Shown here one piece after another: positions 34,201-46,238 of a DNA stretch of 64,000 nt. Where the stretch lies: NCBI GenBank assembly GCA_933228895.1, contig OW121856.1, forward strand, positions 113,001,163-113,065,162. The letters are read 5' to 3'. How positions within the stretch are numbered: position 1 is the first letter of the stretch; each line of letters starts with the position of its first letter. The position numbers were made by a program, and so were the translations under genes. The notes under the pieces were generated by a model. That model ran no database searches and was not told the DNA's origin. It was given only the letters and a program-made list of their open reading frames with translations. Source of the DNA: Platycnemis pennipes (lineage: Eukaryota; Arthropoda; Insecta; Odonata; Platycnemididae).

Positions 34201-34815
34201 GGCTCCTCAGGAGATGCAGAGAGTGGTACCGTTATCTAAAAGGAGCTGAGATCTCTCTTCCAGTAGGTGGGGCTTTCTGGACGTTATCTCACGTCATGCC
34301 GTGCTGAAAGGGCTGTTAAGTCTGTTATTTTAGGATTAACCTAGTTAATGTGATGTTTCTGTTACACCACTAATATTAACTTGGTTTTTGGGCCTGGTAT
34401 TTCTCAGTTGATATTTTCAGTTTTTATCAGTTAAAAGTTTATCATCTGAAGTAATGCTGTAGAGGCTACGAGGCATGCAAAAGACTTCATTAAATTATTT
34501 CGGATGTTATTTGCAAATTGTTTGCCAGGAAAATCTAGAACTGGTGGTAGTGAATACAAACATATTCAAATGTGAAGGCCTCTGTAAATGTTTCAAACCA
34601 AATAGTTTGTGCTGCCCATGGTAGTCAGGTGATCATGATGCAGATCTGGCAAGTCGAAGGTGGTGGTGGTGGGGTCAATTCCTACCTTGGGCATTGTGTT
34701 TGTCCTTGGCTTAATATTAATTCCAGTGGTGTGATTAACCTAAGCAGTTGTCTCACTACTCAATGAGTGCTCTCTTCAAATTCAAGTACTTAATTTGTTT
34801 CCCGTGTGGTAATAG

Positions 34816-34956
34816 GTTCAGTATCGTGACAACCAAATCATTGAGCCGCCACAATCAGCCACGTACAAGAGCATACTCCAGGATTCCATGATTCTGTTGC
34901 ACCTGGCAAAGGCAGTGAAGGAGGGGGGCATGGAGATGCTGACACAGGAGGCCAAG
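34816..34956 (+). CDS. POLR1A: RNA polymerase I largest subunit, exon after RP block
   Basis: The exon is 141 bp, exactly 47 codons, phase 0 at both ends. Its acceptor is GGTAATAG and its donor GTACGT. It begins VQYRDNQIIEPPQSATYKS, then DSMILLHLAKAVKEGG, corresponding to the RPA1 segment after RPV in which a series of hydrophobic helices precedes the LQ..V helix. This part is variable between phyla, so identity rests on position, phase and continuity with both neighbours. It is separated from the previous exon by 14 kb of transposon-rich intron. Confidence 0.9.
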
Positions 34957-37900
34957 GTACGTGCGCCTCTGCAAAGATGCTGCAAGTCGCGGTTATGAGG
35001 ATGCTTGGATATTTTCAGCCCAAAGTGATTGATAACAATTGTGGATTAAATCTGACAAGCATCATTATAAAGGGCACTTTCTTTGCACATTTTAGAATTT
35101 AGTGTTTTCAACTATCCTTGGCACTTTCCACCATTTGCGAGTTGTCACTTTCTTTTTTGTGTGTGGAGCTGGTGTATGGAGGCAATGTCATCATTGAAGT
35201 ACATATAAATGAAATTGCCTACGTAAATATTTGCTTTGTGTTATTTTGAAGGTAATACGTAAGCATTGATCGTGCTTTAAAATATTCCATGATAATAATA
35301 GCAGAATATTTATTTAATTTCCAACTGTCACACTGAATTTTTACTTGTTTTTTGGTGGATTTTTGATCATGTCTTAATTCTTAGCATCTTTATAGTTTTT
35401 ATAAACCCCTATTTCTTTGAGGTCCATTCCCACCACTGTGCAGTTACTCTGGCATATGATCAGCCACAATAAAAGGTCTGTTAGCTTCCGATCGGAAGGA
35501 GGTCCATCAGAGGGAGAGCAGGGAACATAAATGATGATAAACTTGGTAAAGACCAGACTTCGTGATTTATTGCATGTTGCTCCGTTACATCTCGTGGCCG
35601 ACTGACGCCAAGCCAACATCTCACTCCTTCAGTTGCGCCTCGTCGGCGTCCCCTCGTGACTCCGTAGGATCATCCCATTGGTCGGTAAATGTCGTCCTGG
35701 CAGTCGGACGATGGTGCATAGTTCACTGCTGACATGGGGAGAGAACGAGAAGCGAGTCGACCGGAAACGGGAGGAATGTGGGGCAGGTGGGAGGGAGCGG
35801 GTGGAAAGTTGCAACTATAGGTGTTTGCAGGTTAAGTGCGTGAAGAAGGAATGAAGAAGGGTCTCGCTCTCTTACAGGTCTATTATTATCATAGGTCTGC
35901 TGACCTCCACCCCAAGCTACAGCTGACCTAATAAGCATACGTCAGTGGCGATAAAAGAGGTCACTTCTTGGGAGTTCCCTTAGTGCTTACTCAGCCTGTT
36001 CTCAAAGTAATTACAAGTGAAGGGCCAGCCCAATTCGGCCACAGATGCTGTTGCGTGTGCGCATGGCAGCATGTGTGGCATCATAAGTAAACTTCTCCGA
36101 ATTGTCTGATATGACGCGCTTCCTATTCAGTAGGGCTTGGAACAATTTGGGATGAGATAAAAAAAATCATCCCAGAGACGGAGATTATGCTGGAACGGGA
36201 CAGAGAGAAATGTTGGGATGGGACTGGATGAAATTCCTGGAAGTAACTGTGCAGGGCGGGAGGAGATGACAATAACGGGATGAAATATGTTGCAGAATGA
36301 GAGAGAACGAAAATTTCAAAAGGAAGAAAGATACAATGAGCAAAAGAGAAGAACCCATTTGGCCAGCTCTTGATAAACAGAGGAAACAAACGACTTCTGA
36401 AGTAACGATGAATTCATTAGTGTTTTTATTGTAAGTTTTTGAAAATCAGTCAGGGTAAAAGAACTTGATAAATACCGAAATCAATACAATTATTTCTAAA
36501 TGAAAAAAATGGGGTAGACGTAAAGGAGCAAGTAATACTGGAGGTGGTAAACTTTTTTGGTTCAGGACGAGAAAATAAAATATCGGGACAAGGTGAGATG
36601 AAAAAATGTTTGGGGCAAAAATTTACAGGATGAGACAAAAATTTTGGGGCGAAGGTTTGTTCACTTTCATTACAAGCCATGCTATTTAGGAAAGAATTAG
36701 GCATTTCCAATCAATTACATTTCTGACAGAAACTTGTCGAATATAATACTGCCGCAGAAGTAGTCTAACCTCAAACCTCACCCACCCAGGGTGCGCAAGT
36801 AGTGAGCAGTCATTCAAGACTCACCATAATACGATGTCATGTGCGTAAATGGATTCCCTGCGGCAGGAAAACCTTTTGTAGCAATTTTGTATGCTTGAAC
36901 ATGGCCGGCCTCTGTGTGCAAGAGCAAACAGAAGTGGGAAGGGAGAGGAGGGGGGAGGAGAACTTGTTGAGGGCCGTTGGACGGATAATCTGACGGTCCA
37001 TTAATCGAACGTTGGACGATCGGCACTCTTTATTCGTCACCCACTCTTGATATCTTTTTCCTACAACTCGCTGTAGGCAATGGCTCCAACCTGCGTGAGC
37101 GATAGGATGCATTGTCCCAAAACACTTACAGACTCTCTATGAAATTCCATCACTAGATTTAACACAGAGAACACGCTGCGACAGGTTTCACCTTAATGAT
37201 GCATTATCTGGCTCAGCGAAGAAGTTTGCATGCATGCAGATGCATTTTCAGAGGGGAAGGAGGAGGAATGGGTTTAGTGGTGCGTGAAGGCGCATCTCGG
37301 GGTGGGTTTTATGGGGGGCAGGGGTGGTGGTTGCTTTCTCATGGGAGGGGAAGGAGGTGGGGTAGCCAGGAATGCGTGTGATGCAAGGGAGTGTAGGGGG
37401 AGGGGGAAAGGAACGCCTTCTGTGCGGGAATGATTACAGGGCTGGGTTTGTCCAGAGAATGTTTGCCAGCAACTTTTGGGTGTAACCATGATTCCTAGTG
37501 TGGATTGCATGGAGAGTCTCGAGATTTTTCTATTTTCATAAGCCCTAATTTGGCCCCTCACCTCATCTATCACATCCTTCTCTCCACCCATTACAGCTGA
37601 GATTCACTTCATCTTGATATTTCTAGTGTTTTCACGACTACAGTTCATGTTTACAGACCAGGTTGTTTCCCTTTAAATTACAGCATCTTTTCTCGATCAA
37701 TTCCATATCCTTGTTCGCCCTTAAAATTCTGTGGCTATACTGAGAGTATTCTTTAGCTGCGATTATTATTGCCACTTGACATTTCTCTCCTCCCCCAAAT
37801 CAAATCGACCTTAATATGATGGGGTTTTAACAGCATTTTTTTGATTTGAGAAACCGATATGGATTCTAATCACTATGCTCCCTCATTCATAGGTTCTAAC

Positions 37901-39437
37901 TGACCCACAAGTTTGCGAATAATTTGTAGTCGTGCACTTTATCATGAACCTTCTAGGTTTCGAGTAATATTTAGTTATCTTATTATAGGATAAAATGACC
38001 CAAAACCAAAATATTGTGAACTCTAAAGTTGTTTCTCAACACTGGCCTAAACTCAGCTTAATTAGCTTATTCTAATTACCGGCTATCATGGAGCCCTATT
38101 ATCAAGTGAAGGAGGAACTTTAAATCAAATGAGGGCTATATGGGCTTGAATTGTAACTGGATGACACATTGAAAAATTGAACCCACCATTTCATTTAAAA
38201 GGCTAAGGTAGTAGTGCAATCAAAACTAGTTCGAGGTATTGATATCTGAAAGTGGGAGATTATTCTTAATTTACCAGATTACCTTAATTTATTAATGTAC
38301 CAGATCATACTGTAAAGTTCAAGCTATCGGCAGAACTTGTAGCTACAGGGAACATTTCACTTTAATTAGAAACAATATTTTTAGATGGTAAAGAACTTTG
38401 CCATTCTGCTTAATGCTTAAAAAGAATATATTTGTGGTCAGTTAATTGATTTAGAAATATTAACATGGAATCTGAACTACTAATTTTTTTAAATCTGTAT
38501 TTAGAAATCTTGTCATCAGAATCTTTTGTGTGAAAGTAGAAGAGGAGTGTAACGAGGATTCCGGCCTTTTATTCCTATTACAGATTTCTCAAAATTTCAA
38601 GAAATCAGCGATTCATTAGAGATGTGCGAATTCTACCCACAAATACTCAAAAGTAATCAATGTTCACAATCTCGAATCATTATGCTAAAGACAAAATTCA
38701 AATACTTCGAATATTGTTCCATACAGCGCTATATTTGGCATGTTAATGAACTACATTTTCACTGTGGGAGAATGGAGGGAGTATGAGTCTGTTGATGAGT
38801 TTCACGGTATAATTTATGGTAGCAAGATAATAGTTTCAACAAATGGGATTCTGGTGAAACTCTTGTCTTTTCACCACAAATAATATGCCTAAACTAGTCA
38901 CTACTAGCCACTATTCAAAATCAAAGTAAGTACATAAACATTGTTGGTGGTTGTCCCTTGATATGAGCTCTGCTTTTACTTGGTTACAAATTCATTATTA
39001 ATTTATAAGAGGTCACAAAATGTAACTCTCCTCCAAATCATAATTTCGCAGTTGGCTATTAAATTTTACATATGAGTTATAGAGAACCACGCTGCTACTC
39101 TGCTAACACTATGAACTATTGATGCTATTTTCCATTGAGACATAGTCGAGAATATTCTGAGGGAAAAAAAAACACCTAATAAAAGTTCAGATCCAATGCA
39201 CAGTATTTGACCCTGCCGAATCGCATTTAAAAATTTCCTTCTCGGTTGTAGACAAAGTTTCCTGCCTTACAGGGGTGTTTATACTATTTTTAGATATTTG
39301 ACCGTAGAAATAGAGGTTATCCAAAAGAAAAACAATCTGTGGAGTGAAAAGTTTTTATTTTGAATGAGTTTCTTAATTTTAAATGGGTTGACTAAGGTTT
39401 ACATTAACTTCACATTTTCCTTAACCCTTTCTCTTCC
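34957..39437. other. 4.5-kb intron stretch, mostly unrecognised
   Basis: No coding homology is found. Sub-features: a GC-richer segment 35480-35940; purine-rich GGGA/GAGA tracts at 36130-36350; G-rich GGGGAAGGAGG tracts at 37250-37420; and a hAT-like terminus TAGAGATGTGCGAAT at 38617. Open frames on the minus strand over 35629-37591 are compositional shadows of these purine-rich tracts. Confidence 0.5.
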
Positions 39438-40990
39438 CTACTTATCGAACATTTGCTTATGTTTCTGTACCACAAGCAGCAAGTGCTGTCTCTCACGTTC
39501 ATCATTAGTGAGGTTTTTCTTCAAAATACAATCCACCAACCTCTGGTAAAATTTCGGCAGTGTCATTGACAACATGAATGTGTTTGATGATCTTGAAATC
39601 TTTCTGGTACCTTTCATCCAGTGGCCATTCCTCAGGATCCTTTGACAAAAAGCCTTGGTCAGTGCCCGTAATGTCAAAGAATCGTTGAAAATTACTGGAC
39701 TCAAAGTCGCTCATTTCCAGGTCCTTAACCCAATGATTGGGAGGAAGTTGCGCCCGGTGGCTGCAAACATCCAACCAATCATTTCGAAAAGAGCAAACCA
39801 TCTCCCTCTTGTCAGCTGAGGAAACATTGCGGTCACACAAAGATGAGCACTTGAAGGATTTTGATAAATACCACAAATGGCTGTAGAATTTGTTGAAAGT
39901 TGCTTGGTAGTGTTTGTCTTGATTTGTTTGTAAATGAGTAAGAGAAAAGAAAAATAAATTACGATAAATACTTTCACTGCTGGGCTGTAGTTTTCCCTCC
40001 CAATGGACAAATAACGACACGTCCCGATCAAGCTTTTGCTTTAGAAGTAGGGCAAGTTCTTCTCTACATTCTGGCCATTTTCTTTGCAGTTGTAAACGGG
40101 TAGCAATTATTTGTACCTCTTGTTCCTCAAATCCCAACGATTTCAAAGTGGCCCAAGCTACTGTTTTTATCAACATCGATCCCCCAGTGTCTGCGTTCTA
40201 TCAAATGCAGCAGAAACCATAAGAGTCATTCACAACATGAATCTTGAGTTATTTTGGTTTGCTCGCTATAAATACTGTTATAACACATACGATGTAAAAG
40301 AAGTCAATAAAATAACTCAAATTTTAACTTGACGATTTATACCTACTGTCATCACCATCTTCATCAGCACTAGCTTCATCAGAAGCCTCGGCAGAAGGCT
40401 GTGGTGGGTAAGAAGTTAATTTTCTCCATTTCGATGCATATGCTTTGGTCCTTTCTGTAGAGAAGCTGCCTCTGAATATCTTTTGGAGATTCACTTCCTG
40501 CTTAGCGCACCATTCCCTATCATTTCCAGCCATATATCCTATGTGGTAACTCGGCATGGAAATGTAAAATTGGCGGTCATCTTCAACTTCAATGAGGTCA
40601 AGAGCTCTCATGTGACCAATGCCACACCAACGGTCCAGCTTGGCTGTAAATTCCTGTCTTCTATACTCATGCTTATCACTTTTCAGGTTCTTGTCCTTTC
40701 CTAGCCTTCTGTATTCCTTATAAACATTCACAAGTTTGTCTGTAACATCACGGGCATTTTGAGTATGAATATTTTCTTCAGCCTAAATTTTCAGCAATGA
40801 GCTCACTGTGTGTCTGGCCTTTGGAATCAGTGGTGCCAGGCGTGGAGTGCAGTCTTGTGAAGAAACTCTTAAGAACTTGTCGCAGTGTTGGTGTTTTTCT
40901 ATTCCTCGTCAAGTTATCATCAAAGCAGCCACCAACGAGCCACACATTCGTTTTCCCCCGTGTGATATGCACATTACTCTTCTTAGCCAT
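39438..40990 (-). pseudogene. Decayed copy of an uncharacterised multi-copy arthropod protein
   Basis: Minus-strand pieces: 40990-40778 (KTNVWLVGGCFDDNLTRNRK, TPTLRQVLKSFF), about 40772-40324 (VTDKLVNVYKEYRRLGKDKN, HMRALDLIEVEDDRQF), 40176-39505 (223 open codons with WPECREELALLL, DITGTDQGFL, HIHVVNDTAEI) and, after a shift, 39560-39438 (NLTNDERERQHLLLVVQKHK). I recall similar proteins (blocks K..R....F...LD..FDIAH..AL..I..EEDR.FL and VVNDTAER...LT..E..Q.LL.VV..H) as a multi-copy, uncharacterised family in insects and other arthropods. No catalytic motif is evident. A short intron between 40335 and 40195 is possible, but at least two other frame breaks indicate decay. Function unknown. Confidence 0.5.
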
Positions 40991-41000
40991 TTCAACGTAA

Positions 41001-42144
41001 AATCACACTACCCTTTAGATAAGTAATTCACATACACACAGCTGCCTGACTCAAAAAATGTGTTCACTAATTCTCCACCACTTTCGCCACTTGCCTTCCA
41101 CTGTAATCACCCAGACCAGGAGATCCGCGCAACAGTTGTTGTCTTGAACTTTTGTTGCCGTCTTACGTCATTGTAGGGCAATGATGTTATCTTGCATCAT
41201 TTTAGAACAATAAAGCCATCTTGCATCATTTTAGGGCAATGATGCCATCTTGTCCTACTAATGCAAGGACTGAGTGTACCTAGTCGCCAAATGATAGCAG
41301 TACTGCTGTGAAAGCTAATTTTTTATTTCCATTCTGTTATTTGTGAAGATAAGCGAAATGTATCATGCAGTAGAAGGGTTTTCGTCCCAACATGTGAAAC
41401 CTACTGTCTGCATACGATATATACCTAACAATATTGTCATGTATGGTTTTCTCATTCAAAATCTTAGGACGAACGAATAACCCCCCCTCTGTCTGTGTGT
41501 GTATAGGCAATCTGACCTAAATCGAAGCTGGAAAGTTTTAAACACAATTCTGCAGGGTCAAATATCATGCGATGGGCTGAATTTTTGTGAGGTGTTTTTT
41601 TCATAAAATTGCACCTGAAAACGCATCCACACTGAGTTAACCTCACTTGAACTTTCAAAAAAAAATTTTTTTTGGGCCACCCTAATCCCCCATGTATCTG
41701 ATTGCAGGTAGGGATGCATGTGTTGACGCACGGTGTCAGGAACCTCCTCACAATTAAAATTCAAAAACGTTTTCGTGTTTTAGGTCTGAAATGCTGAGAG
41801 AGTAATGTATTCAACAGTTAATAATTGGTAATAAATTTGTTATGTACTGTAGAACCTCGGATATACGACCCTCTTTTATATGAATACCTCTTTTATACAC
41901 AGTTTTTTTGGTCCGGTAATTAACCCCATAAGACCCCGTGTATTTCCATCCTCCCTGATGAAACTTTTCATTCATACGACGAACTCAATTATGAACCGTT
42001 TTTTCCGTCCAGTCCTTTGGTAGGAAAGTCCTCACTTATACGACTTTTCAGTGACTGGCCTACGGAAAGACATCGAATTTGCATCTTTATCAATGAGTAT
42101 TATAAGTTTCGTATTTTCATTTATGCAACATTTCATTTATTTGT
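41001..42144. other. Intron stretch with a pogo-like terminus
   Basis: Mostly unrecognised. GCAATGATG(T/C)(T/C)ATCTTG-like units at about 41180-41255 form a short direct repeat (TTGCATCATTTTAG twice). ACTGTAGAACCTCGGATATACGAC-type sequence at 41846 resembles the end of a Tigger-like element, with several TATACGAC/TATATGAA subrepeats after it. Confidence 0.4.
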
Positions 42145-42245
42145 AAGAAATATGACTTTTTACCCCATTACCCTGGTATTGCGAGAAATAAAAATGTTAA
42201 ATGACATGCGGGTAGCCTACATTCACTGGCATCAGGCACACAACA
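42145..42245. repeat. Fragment of the 5-866 / 61740-63026 repeat family
   Basis: ACCCCATTACCCTGGTATTG, then GACATGCGGGTAGCCTACAT and a CATCAGGC segment match 62005-62095 closely and 330-420 more weakly. It shows the family is dispersed in the genome and not only near the window ends. Confidence 0.65.
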
Positions 42246-43084
42246 GGCATCCCATATGATATATAGAGAAAATAGAATGTCGATAGTTTTGCTTATGGTC
42301 TATATTAGTTGAGGACTGATGAGTTGAGAATTATCATCTTGTATTTTTTTCAACTTAATGAATAAAGTTGTTCATGTTTCAAATTGCCTTGTTTCTCTCA
42401 ATTTTCATCGATACATTAACCTCTACCACTCAAACGAGACAGCTGTTGAGAATAAAATGCATAATTTTGCCTAATAATGCAGATTTTGTCTGATTTACCT
42501 TGATTTTCATGCATATTATGAGTCTGTTTTGGTCTATATTCTGGTCTATACATTGACAAAGTGGGTCTGTAAAGTCTATATTCTTTTGCCCTGAGCCCAT
42601 AGGGATGCCTGGCTGAGGACACTGGCTAGTGTGTGAAATAGCTCTGTCCACTATCGCGTGATACAGTGTGCTGGCTAACAAGCGTGATACTCACCATCGT
42701 ACACGCTTATCTTTGTACTTGATTCTGCTCTCAATGCGCTACTAGCTTGCTCCCAGTAGGACCCGTCGACCAATCACGCCACATTACAGTCGCCATGTGA
42801 TCTCCTCTGTTGAATGGGATACTGCTTCATAGCAACCACAAGTCCAGTTAGGTCTTGTGAAACCTCCAATCGGACAGTTCCAATCATTCTGCATAGATTC
42901 CGTCCTCAGCGTGACGTAGCAGCCAGAACACTACGTCTTGAGCTGGATCAAGCGTTGTGTGAAACAGGCTTCGGTGACACCCATTCCTCTGGAGAGAGAA
43001 TGTCACGCCTCTGGGGGGAGATTCACCCTGGTGGTGCATTGTGCACACACATTGTGCACATCCCCTTTTCATGTTTTATCGCAG

Positions 43085-43228
43085 GATGCCCTGGCTCACG
43101 TTCGAGGTGGCGATGAGGTGGAGAAGTTACACAGTGCGTGGCTGGAGCTGCAGTCGGATGTGGACCACTTGCTGGACAAGGACCTCAACAAGACGACCAG
43201 CGGGGCCCTCGCCTTTGGAGTGAAACAG
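43085..43228 (+). CDS. POLR1A: RNA polymerase I largest subunit, exon with LQ..VDHLLD helix
   Basis: The 144-bp exon encodes 48 residues, phase 0 to phase 0, with acceptor TGTTTTATCGCAG and donor GTGAAA. The peptide includes VEKLHSAWLELQSDVDHLLD and then DLNKTTSGALAFGVKQ. In RPA1 this is the helix with LQ..V.....D preceding the (I/V).EKKEGLFR block, which indeed opens the next exon. GC content is well above that of the flanking intron, as in the other exons. A longer open frame upstream of the acceptor (from about 42938) is a shadow and lacks family similarity. Confidence 0.93.
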
Positions 43229-43364
43229 GTGAAATGGCATTACAAACAATTAAATGTGGATTGTGAATGTTGGTTTTGACATTGATTCCTGCAAGACTTT
43301 TATGTCTACACGTATGAAACAAGTCACTACAAGAGGATTCACTCAAACTTATGCATAAATCGTA

Positions 43365-44470
43365 GTTGAAGCAACATCATCATCATCAGTATTTCAATTG
43401 GTTTACTGCAGCCCTCCATTCTGCCCTATTCAGTGTTAATTCCCTCACACCCTGCTATGTTTTCTCTTTCACGTCCTTCTTTATTTGCCCTATTTGTCCC
43501 TTGGTCTTCCTCGTGGGATCTTCCCTTCAATCTTCCCTTCTATTATATTTCTAACTAGTTCATTTTGCCTCAAGGTATGTCCAAACCATCTGGTTCTTCT
43601 TTGCTGTAGTGTTTTCCATATTGTCCTTTCTTCATCTGCTAATCTGTACACCTCTTCATTCCTCACTTATGCTATCCGTCTTCAACATTCTCCTCCAGCA
43701 CCATGTTTCAAAGGCTTCAATTCTTTGTTAGTCTGCTTTCCCGATGTTCCATGTCACTGATCCATCGAGTGCCACACTCCATACAAATGTTTGGATGAAG
43801 TGTTTCCTTGTTTGCTGCCATACATTCTTTGAGCACAGTAGTTGTCTCTTCTTCATAAATGCCTCCTTGGCTTATGCCATTCTTCGCTTGATGTCTGACG
43901 AGCTTCTTCCATCCCAAGCTGCCGAGTTAGGTGAAGTTCTCCACTTGTTCCATTTTCACTCCTTTAATTGTGATATTTGCCCTAAGCTTCTCTCTTCCGC
44001 ACACTATAATTTCAGTTTTCTTCCTGTTGATGCTCATATTATATTCTTGAAGTACTTGGTCCATATTGATAATGTAAATTAATTCACTTTGTAAAATTCC
44101 ACAGATTTATTAAAACCGACCCAGGTTTCGACTTACACAGTTATTATCAAGGTCCACTGCACTATTGCACACTTCACTGTTCACTATTTGTTATATACTT
44201 GGTCCATTGTGGTCAGTGTTGCTTGCAGGTCCTCTCGAATTTCTGCTACTACTGCGATGTCATCAGCTAACCCTTAGCATGTTTATTTCTTTGCCATTTA
44301 CCTTGATGCCCTTGATACCAATTTCTTCTGCGTCTCTTATTGCTTCTTCCAGGTATATACTGAATAATGCTGGGGAGAGGTTGCATCCTTGTCTGACTCC
44401 TTTATTTATTTTGGTTCTATCTTCCTTCCATCTTTCATTCCTGCCTGAAAATGGTTGCCTTTGTTAAGGA
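43365..44470 (-). pseudogene. RTE-clade LINE reverse transcriptase, decayed
   Basis: The minus strand reads GVRQGCNLSPALFSIYLEEA, then EIGIKGIKVNGKEINML, a frameshift, LADDIAVVAEIREDL (catalytic box, with FADD changed to LADD), TTMDQV, and after a small insertion (44065-44195) further thumb sequence, KEAFMKKRQLLC, FVWSVALDGSVTWNI and EAFETWCWRRML. This is the standard RTE-type reverse transcriptase found in many insects and ticks (FVWSVALYGSETW...EAFEMWCWRRM). Several frameshifts make it inactive. The 3' end at 43365-43395 is a (CATCAT)n-containing tail. The 5' part, including the endonuclease, is missing. Confidence 0.9.
44065..44195 (-). mobile_element. 131-bp insertion with hammerhead-like motif and 12-bp target duplication
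   Basis: TACTTGGTCCAT occurs at 44053-44064 and again at 44196-44207, flanking a 131-bp insert inside the RTE coding sequence. On the minus strand the insert contains TTGATAA, a stem (ACT...AGT), then GAAACCTGGGTC, the layout of a hammerhead ribozyme with a minimal stem III, as in Penelope-like termini. The first box differs from CUGANGA at two positions, the same two as at 16155-16200. It has no coding capacity. It is either a severely 5'-truncated Penelope-like copy or a small non-autonomous relative. Confidence 0.75.
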
Positions 44471-44660
44471 CCTTTTACATGGTACATTTGTTTGCACAAT
44501 CTATTGCACGTATGCTTGCATTAGGAATATTGTCCCGCATAAATCGGCAAATTGTGTGAACGCTTACATGAATGTCTGAATGACTGATCTGAAAATAGAA
44601 CCTGCTCTAATTCCATTCGGACAAGTGTAAAGTTTGGGATTCAATCATGTGAAACGGCCT
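44467..44660. mobile_element. 194-bp MITE, TTA duplication, AGGCC termini
   Basis: The left AGGACCTTTTACATGG and right (inverted) AGGCCGTTTCACATGA share a TIR of about 16 bp with a few mismatches. TTA flanks both sides (44464-44466 and 44661-44663). It is related by its ends to the 735-bp MITE at 11481-12215. The short interior is non-coding with several TGCAC/GTGCA-like motifs. Confidence 0.7.
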
Positions 44661-44663
44661 TTA

Positions 44664-46238
44664 CAAATGTGGTTTATAACACTGTTTTGACCCAATAGAA
44701 AGCAGTAGAGTTTTAATATTTCCTTGACAGTACTTCCTAAAAAAAATTCCCAAATAAGTCGTATTGTATGCAGTGTAGCGTATGTGCATGTATACTATGC
44801 GCTGCGGGATCGAAAATGACTTTTCAAATCGGAGTGGGTTGTAAATTTTCTCATATCTCGGCTTCCAGACATTGTAGTACCTTCTTTCTTTTAATTATCT
44901 GGGGTGCCTTGAATAGAAAATAACAACTAGCAAATTTATATGATGTAAAACAACGTCAAGTAAAAGACCAATTACGACATATAAATATAATTACTTGTGA
45001 AAGACCCACGACCAATCAAAGCCCTTTCTATTCACGAGGTATCCTTGTGTTTTGAAAATGTAAACATATTAGGCCTGTCGGCATGTGAAGCCTCTTCTCG
45101 GGCTTTGAATGGAATCCCGAAATTTGTTTCAAAAGACTCCCTAGGGTTAATGGAAAATCCAGCCAATAGGCTGAAAATTAAAATATATTGTTGTTACAGC
45201 CATTAATGTATGAGATTGAGCATTTTACATTGATTCCGTGAAATAATTGAAAGACAATTTTGACAATTTAGTTTGACCCCCCCCCAACTGGAACCCGAAC
45301 CCGCTCCCACAAAGTTAATTTTTTATTTCTTTGATTATTGATGAGACTGAAATGATAGTCTTCACTAATTTTTACAAAATTGTCATTTAATAAATCTTGT
45401 TTAAAAAAACAAAATAAAGTTTTTATTTTGAAATTTAAGTTTTATCATTATCTCCCCTATGCACACGAGAGCTACGTAGAAAACAGGATAAACTTCCCCA
45501 ATTAGGCTCAAAACAAGCGAAACATTCTACAATAGTGCAATTTTTAACAGCAGCAAGATGCCATTTTTAGTATGGAAAAATTGAAAATTGTCAGTGAAAA
45601 GTCAGAAAATTTCCAGGGAATCTGAAAAGTCACCGCCGCTGGACACCCTGATTAAGTGTGCAAGAGCATGTGCTCACGATGTCTGTTATTTGTATTACAA
45701 TAAAAAAAATCTGCTGCATTTTCCGCCCAATGGGTCAAGTGCACATTTTCAACATTCAGGGTATACCCGTAAGTGGGCTTGTAGATATCAACGTAGTTCA
45801 TGCACTTTACATTACTTTTTTGTTTTTCTCCTGCTTCTGTTACTCCGAGTTCACTATTAAACCTGAAAACAGACTTCATGTAGTAAATGAATACAAAAGC
45901 AGTGGGGGGAAGGGTATTATTGCAAAGAAGATCACGCAGCTAGCACTAGAAGTCATTACAATAGATGATATGTAGAGCGTAACTCTATGAAAGTCAATTT
46001 GAAACTTACAACTGTTTGTGTTGTGTGTGGCCTTGCATGCAACAATAGGTAATAAGTTTGATTGAATATCAAGAGAATATTCCAAAAGAGGCATGATGAT
46101 CCATCATATTGCCACAATACTTGTTGCTGCGACGCATTTAGAGCTCAAGAAAGTACGGTAATGTGCTGGGGTAAGCGTACAAAATCGACGTTTTGCTAAT
46201 AATTACATATAAAATGAAATTTTATGTCATACACAGTA
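44664..46238. other. Intron stretch with a hAT-like right end
   Basis: No gene is recognised. GCTGGACACCCTG at 45638-45650 is the inverse of the hAT-like terminus CAGGGTGTCC that also starts at 61358, so a partial hAT copy ends here. It is preceded by GAAAATT/GTCAGAAAATTTCC subrepeats. A C-rich run (CCCCCCCC) is at 45279. Confidence 0.45.

Noticed and set aside
35629..37591. Several minus-strand frames of 60-105 codons
   Set aside because: Pro/Ser/Leu-rich translations of purine-rich tracts; no conserved domain.
40752..40777. Mini-intron (GTGAGC to TTTAG) joining two frames of the 39438-40990 gene
   Set aside because: 26 bases is far below any workable spliceosomal intron; a frameshift is more likely.
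42814..43116. Open frames around the Pol I exon at 43085-43228
   Set aside because: They extend through intron or lie in other frames; only the splice-bounded, phase-matched frame has family similarity.
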